Positions 31,267 through 34,869 of a stretch of DNA of 34,869 nt are shown here, in pieces. The translations under genes and the position numbers were made by a program. The notes under the pieces are model-generated. The model had not been told where the DNA came from and did no database searches. It saw only the letters and a list, made by a program, of their open reading frames with translations. Each line of letters opens with the position of its first letter. The first letter of the stretch is position 1. Source of the stretch: Amanita rubescens (taxonomy: Eukaryota > Basidiomycota > Agaricomycetes > Agaricales > Amanitaceae). Location: the NCBI GenBank assembly GCA_015039365.1, contig WION01000546.1:1-34869 (forward strand). The letters run 5' to 3'.

Positions 31267-32254
31267 TCCTGTGCATAGCTACAAGCTCTCGTCCCCTTAC
31301 CTCATGCGGTGTCCGCGGAGATGTTTCTTAACTTTAAATAATGTTCACTTCTTGGAATTTTTTCGTTGATGGGTTGTATTGGATTGGACGGTGGACCGCT
31401 AGTAGTATTCATATATACCCGCAATTATCTTTTTGAATGACTTTGTTTGCTTTGTTGGTCGCTGATGTAGAGAATAAATAATGTTTTGTCTATACACTTC
31501 CTTTGATTCGACAGCCTACCTGATACAGGCTTGCATCCGACACCCGGCTATGGTCCAGGGTCCCCTGCAATTTGGTTGGGCGTAAAAACACCCCTGAGGC
31601 CAAAGCAATGTCGAACTCAACCGATATACAGTCGACCGGCTGCATGACCTGTTGACGAAATTTATGCATGTTGCCGGCGTCACATACCACGGTAATAAAT
31701 TACACGTACTCTCATAACTGTCATCATTATTCTCTCTACCTTTGCTCGGAACGACGTATTGAACTTGTGATCACGCCCGCAGACACAGGGAACCATACCC
31801 AGTTCCTGCAATTTGATTCTTCCAACTCCAGACGTGAAAAAATTGTTTCTAGAGTTTCTGAGGTTCGTGACGATGGAGGAGGCATCGACGACATTGCATA
31901 TGGAGCTGAACTTCAATAAGAGGGCGCTATATGTAGTACGATATGGATCAGGGGGCGAACAATGGGACATAGAAACGGTATTGAATGCTCACTGGCTTAA
32001 TAAAATTAGCCCAATACAAGGCTCAGCGGCTGGGTGCGTGCGAGGGAAATGGATATCAGGGTCGGTTTTCCCGTGACATTGACATCCGAGTCAGGATAGA
32101 AGCCTTAAGTATTCGCGTGAGGGCGAATGTCCTTGACTTTGATTTGCAATTGCAAGATCTTGGAGGTTTCCAAAGAAAGGTGCAGGTTCCAGTTGGATTC
32201 GCACGAGTCGGTAACGTCCATAGTTTTAATGTTTCAGAGGCTTGTACCACTGGG
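31267..32254. other. Intergenic, overlapping open frames not resolved
   Basis: Plus-strand frames at 31668-31919, 31813-32076 and 31985-32263 overlap in different frames, and a minus-strand frame runs 31490-31690. None shows a domain or convincing splice junctions. A decayed gene is possible. Confidence 0.3.
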
Positions 32255-32465
32255 GGTCGGTAAGGGGAGCTGAGGGCGCGGCGGGCCAGCGCCGAGCAGC
32301 CTTTCGACCATTCGACAACGCGTCGGACTAAGAAGGAGGGAAGATGACTGAAGGACGCAACCGAGCAGCTCTAACGGCGAGGTGGCGGGGAAGGAGAAAG
32401 GAGACCGCGACAGCGCGACACAGCCACTTCCGAGCCATCTCACACGTAGACTGCATTCTACCGAA
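32255..32465. repeat. Dispersed repeat, copy 2
   Basis: Second copy of the sequence at 29290-29500. Confidence 0.65.
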
Positions 32466-32823
32466 TCGGGAGAGAGGAGAGAGAGATCAAGAACATGGTG
32501 AGCGAAAGACGATGACGAGCGAGCGAAATCGATTGGTGTGTCTGATCAAACGGTTGAGAGCGCGCACGACTATAAAAGTTCACGAGGTTGCGGAACCGGG
32601 TTGCTCTCAGGCCCATCGCCTTCTTCTATTCAACAGACTCTCAGCTTTCTTGGCAAGAACTTGTTCACGTGTGATGTGGTTTGTCCGCAGAGGGTTATCG
32701 TGCCCATATGTGATAAAATTAGGTCATGGAGTACGCAATCGATTAATCACGTCGACGTCGTAAGCAGCTGGCAAAAGAAATGCGACTTCCGGGGATAAAT
32801 CTTTAATCGTTAAACTATCTTTG
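32466..32823. other. Intergenic, 3' flank of the F-box gene
   Basis: Open frames 32344-32763 and 32538-32798 overlap the repeat and each other and are not supported. Confidence 0.4.
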
Positions 32824-34299
32824 CTAATATAATTTGCTGTCTGTCTCATCAATTCCGTGCCCACGATTCCACCATTGATAAAAATGCAGCTCATGCAGCT
32901 CGTATGGCCACCAACACCTCAATGACACCCCTAGCGCTTGCAACTGCTCCCGCTCTTCCGCATCCCACTGTGGTGTACCTGCACCATGACAATACTCCAG
33001 CTCTCTTATACCACTCGCCCGAAGCGCCTCAACCAGCGTGGATCCACTCATCGGAAAGTTGCAATTCATAAAAACAAGCCTCTTGAGTGGAATCATCTGC
33101 TGGCATGCAAACCTCTTCAATAATTGGTCATCAAACCCACCACGCAGATAGTCATATTTTATCCCGTGCAATGCAATGCTTTCCAGCTTTGGGAACGGTG
33201 GTCCGCTCCCATCCTCTGAGCCGAACAGAATCCAGTCCCATCCAGTCCGTCTCAAATCCTCCGCCAAAAGTGCCAACCGCCGCACACTTCGACATCGCCG
33301 TGCCAAGCTTCTTAACACAGTTTCCATTGATCTGATCCTTCGATCACTCCAGCCTTCGTCCGAGTCTGACGGCGTGCTTTCAACAGCAGCATCAGGGTCA
33401 CGTGAGTCATCCAAATGTAAATCCTCCAGAACAGGTGCCGCAATGAAAGCAATCAGGTTGTACATTATCCCAGGTACCGACACCGCAAGTCGCTTCAGCT
33501 TCGGCAGCCTTATGTCTTGCAGAATTCCCGACCGGCCCTTGATTGTGCCCCAATCGCTAGACAGACCCACGTCATCAAAGGTGTGCCATAAAAAGTGCTT
33601 AATCCATAATGTCTCCAACTGTGGCATGCAATTGAGGAATGACGCGATGAGTTCTGGGGAAGGAATGTTACTCTCGAGCGCTCCATCAAGAACAAGCGTG
33701 CAAAGGTTTGGAAAGGACGCAGATAGGGGCAACATCGGTACTGAGTCGTAAAAAATGTTCATAAGAAGCTTTTGGATGTTTGGAAACATGGCAGCGGCGT
33801 CTGCGAGCACCAAGTCCAGTCGTGGCCAGACAGCATCCAGCGGGTCAAGTACCTCACTGTCTGACAGGATAGAAAGCAGCTTGAGCGCCGGGAATGCTTT
33901 CGTGTTTGGAAAGACACCATGAACGACAGCCCCCGCCACCATGGCTGTGTCCGTGGTTAACTCGAAACTGTGGATTTGGTCATTATACTCTTCCAAAACC
34001 TTGCACAACGCAGAGACCTCTGCTGTGTATTCCTCGACGAACGAAAAGGCCACGTGGAGCAGTGCACTCCTCGTACGCAAGATGCGCGTGCGAAGAAAAT
34101 TGGGTCCGTCGTTGGTGAATTGATGAGGATGGAGGTTCACCATCGTCCATAGCCGTGGTGTAGAGAATGCGATAGTAGCGAACAATTTGCAGGTTTCTGA
34201 CACGGCTGCCAGATTCAAGATGTTGCATTTGATTATAATTTCTGTCAGAACTTCGGCGGGCAGGTCGGAGATCTTGAGGCCTAGTACGTTCTTGTCCAT
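32824..34299 (-). CDS. F-box protein with leucine-rich C-terminal part, 491 aa
   Basis: Single open frame from ATG at 34299 to the stop at 32824. Residues 9-51 form an F-box: LKISDLPAEVLTEIIIKCN, then LAAVSETCKLFATI and STPRLW, the usual order for Agaricomycete F-box proteins. The rest has irregular leucine-rich segments (FPNLCTLVLDGAL, MPQLETLWIKHFL, LPKLKRLAVSVPG, APVLEDLHLDDS, FPKLESIALHGI, LKRLVFMNCNF) that suggest an LRR-like solenoid for substrate binding. Such proteins act as adaptors of SCF ubiquitin ligases, binding Skp1 through the F-box; the target is unknown. The family is greatly expanded in mushrooms. Intron-less, unlike every other complete gene here. Confidence 0.9.
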   Translation of the reverse strand: MDKNVLGLKISDLPAEVLTEIIIKCNILNLAAVSETCKLFATIAFSTPRLWTMVNLHPHQFTNDGPNFLRTRILRTRSALLHVAFSFVEEYTAEVSALCKVLEEYNDQIHSFELTTDTAMVAGAVVHGVFPNTKAFPALKLLSILSDSEVLDPLDAVWPRLDLVLADAAAMFPNIQKLLMNIFYDSVPMLPLSASFPNLCTLVLDGALESNIPSPELIASFLNCMPQLETLWIKHFLWHTFDDVGLSSDWGTIKGRSGILQDIRLPKLKRLAVSVPGIMYNLIAFIAAPVLEDLHLDDSRDPDAAVESTPSDSDEGWSDRRIRSMETVLRSLARRCRSVRRLALLAEDLRRTGWDWILFGSEDGSGPPFPKLESIALHGIKYDYLRGGFDDQLLKRFACQQMIPLKRLVFMNCNFPMSGSTLVEALRASGIRELEYCHGAGTPQWDAEEREQLQALGVSLRCWWPYELHELHFYQWWNRGHGIDETDSKLY

Positions 34300-34728
34300 C
34301 GGGTGTAACCGTGTACTGTGTTACGTCACATGTCACATGCTATGATACATTGCCGCTATGGCCGCTTCACACTCCGCTCGGACAGGCTGCGCCCCCTTCG
34401 CCACCGACAAGTCGGTTGTGGGCCACCGCTTCGCGTGGCATGGAGGCCAGGCACTACAGGCTCATATATAGCAGCACATGGGTCATTTGTCAGCATAGGG
34501 GGGCAAGGGCAAACAACAACCTTTTCTTCAGCTGGGGCCAAGTCTCAGGTTGCATCGCCTATCTCGCGAATTGCCGTGCGCTGCATGGCGTTGTATCGCC
34601 GCTGCGTGTAGCCATTGCCTCACCAACGTTTCGTGACCTTTCAGGCCTCGGAACTTTAAAATTTTACAGACTTCTGGCCGCTATGGACCATATTCAGATA
34701 AATCGCAAACTTGGCCCAACACCTGGCA
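34300..34728. other. Intergenic, upstream of the F-box gene
   Basis: Contains open frames at 34311-34754 and 34318-34611 that overlap each other and the start of the next gene; not called. Confidence 0.4.
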
Positions 34729-34869
34729 TTACGGCGTCCCATCTAAATTGCTGAGAGTATTCAACCCCGTCACTGGCAAGTCATCTTCCTCATCGTCCTC
34801 ATCATCGTATCTCAAAGCAACATCGAACTCATCAAGGCCCATGAACGAGGATACGAACCCAGTAGTATG
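34729..34869 (-). CDS. C-terminal end of a gene running off the right edge (46 codons)
   Basis: Minus-strand frame open from the window edge to TAA at 34729-34731. The peptide has a hydrophobic start (FVSSFMGLDEFDVALRY) followed by an acidic run DDEDDEEDD and a Leu/Thr-rich tail. Acidic C-terminal tails like this occur in many nuclear proteins and transposases; no family can be named from so little. Confidence 0.55.
   Translation of the reverse strand, partial: HTTGFVSSFMGLDEFDVALRYDDEDDEEDDLPVTGLNTLSNLDGTP

Noticed and set aside
34311..34754. 147-aa plus-strand ORF near the right end
   Set aside because: It overlaps the supported minus-strand 3' end and another ORF, and has no recognisable domain.

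Overview
The window looks like a stretch of a mushroom-forming basidiomycete (Agaricomycetes) genome. Its genes are broken by many short introns (mostly 46-63 bp, GT..AG). The protein types I recognise (DUF6593, a DUF6532-like protein, a fungal DUF89/ARMT1 protein, a GFA-domain protein, a single-exon F-box/LRR protein and a lineage-specific GDVG/NGSLYLVT family) are typical of that group. I found no rRNA, tRNA or CRISPR array. I rebuilt all gene models by hand from splice signals and reading phase. I ran no database search.

Layout. 1-1277: 3' part of an unknown gene. 2168-2483: a non-coding array of six hairpins that share one 14-nt loop on different stems. 2689-7704: two divergent multi-exon genes, each with internally duplicated exons. 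7705-13116: gene-poor, with a pyrimidine-rich tract, a 1.6-kb satellite built on an 8-nt unit and a probable decayed gene. 13117-15760: relics: a partial copy of the 3' end of the next gene, a DUF6593 pseudogene inside it, and a DUF89/ARMT1 pseudogene on the minus strand. 16228-19130: a 16-exon gene for a 706-aa protein ending in a double-stranded-RNA-binding domain (dsRBD). 19701-21455: a 13-exon gene for a helical protein of unknown function. 21583-22099: a GFA-domain enzyme. 22787-23870: three diverged tandem copies of a 360-bp repeat. 24970-31266: a cluster of five tiny three-exon genes (one a pseudogene) that each encode little more than one dsRBD. 32824-34299: an F-box protein. 34729-34869: the 3' end of a gene running off the right edge.

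How it fits together. The most unusual gene content is the dsRBD family. One copy is the C-terminus of the 706-aa protein, and its two last exons with their shared intron are nearly identical to those of the stand-alone gene at 26729. The others spread by segmental duplication, with two classes of upstream region, one frameshifted copy and one copy whose N-terminus was rebuilt from a new start codon. This looks like a fast-evolving RNA-binding family, perhaps acting in RNA silencing or its modulation, but that role is inference. The six-hairpin array at 2168-2483 is independent of it and is the strongest unexplained non-coding signal.
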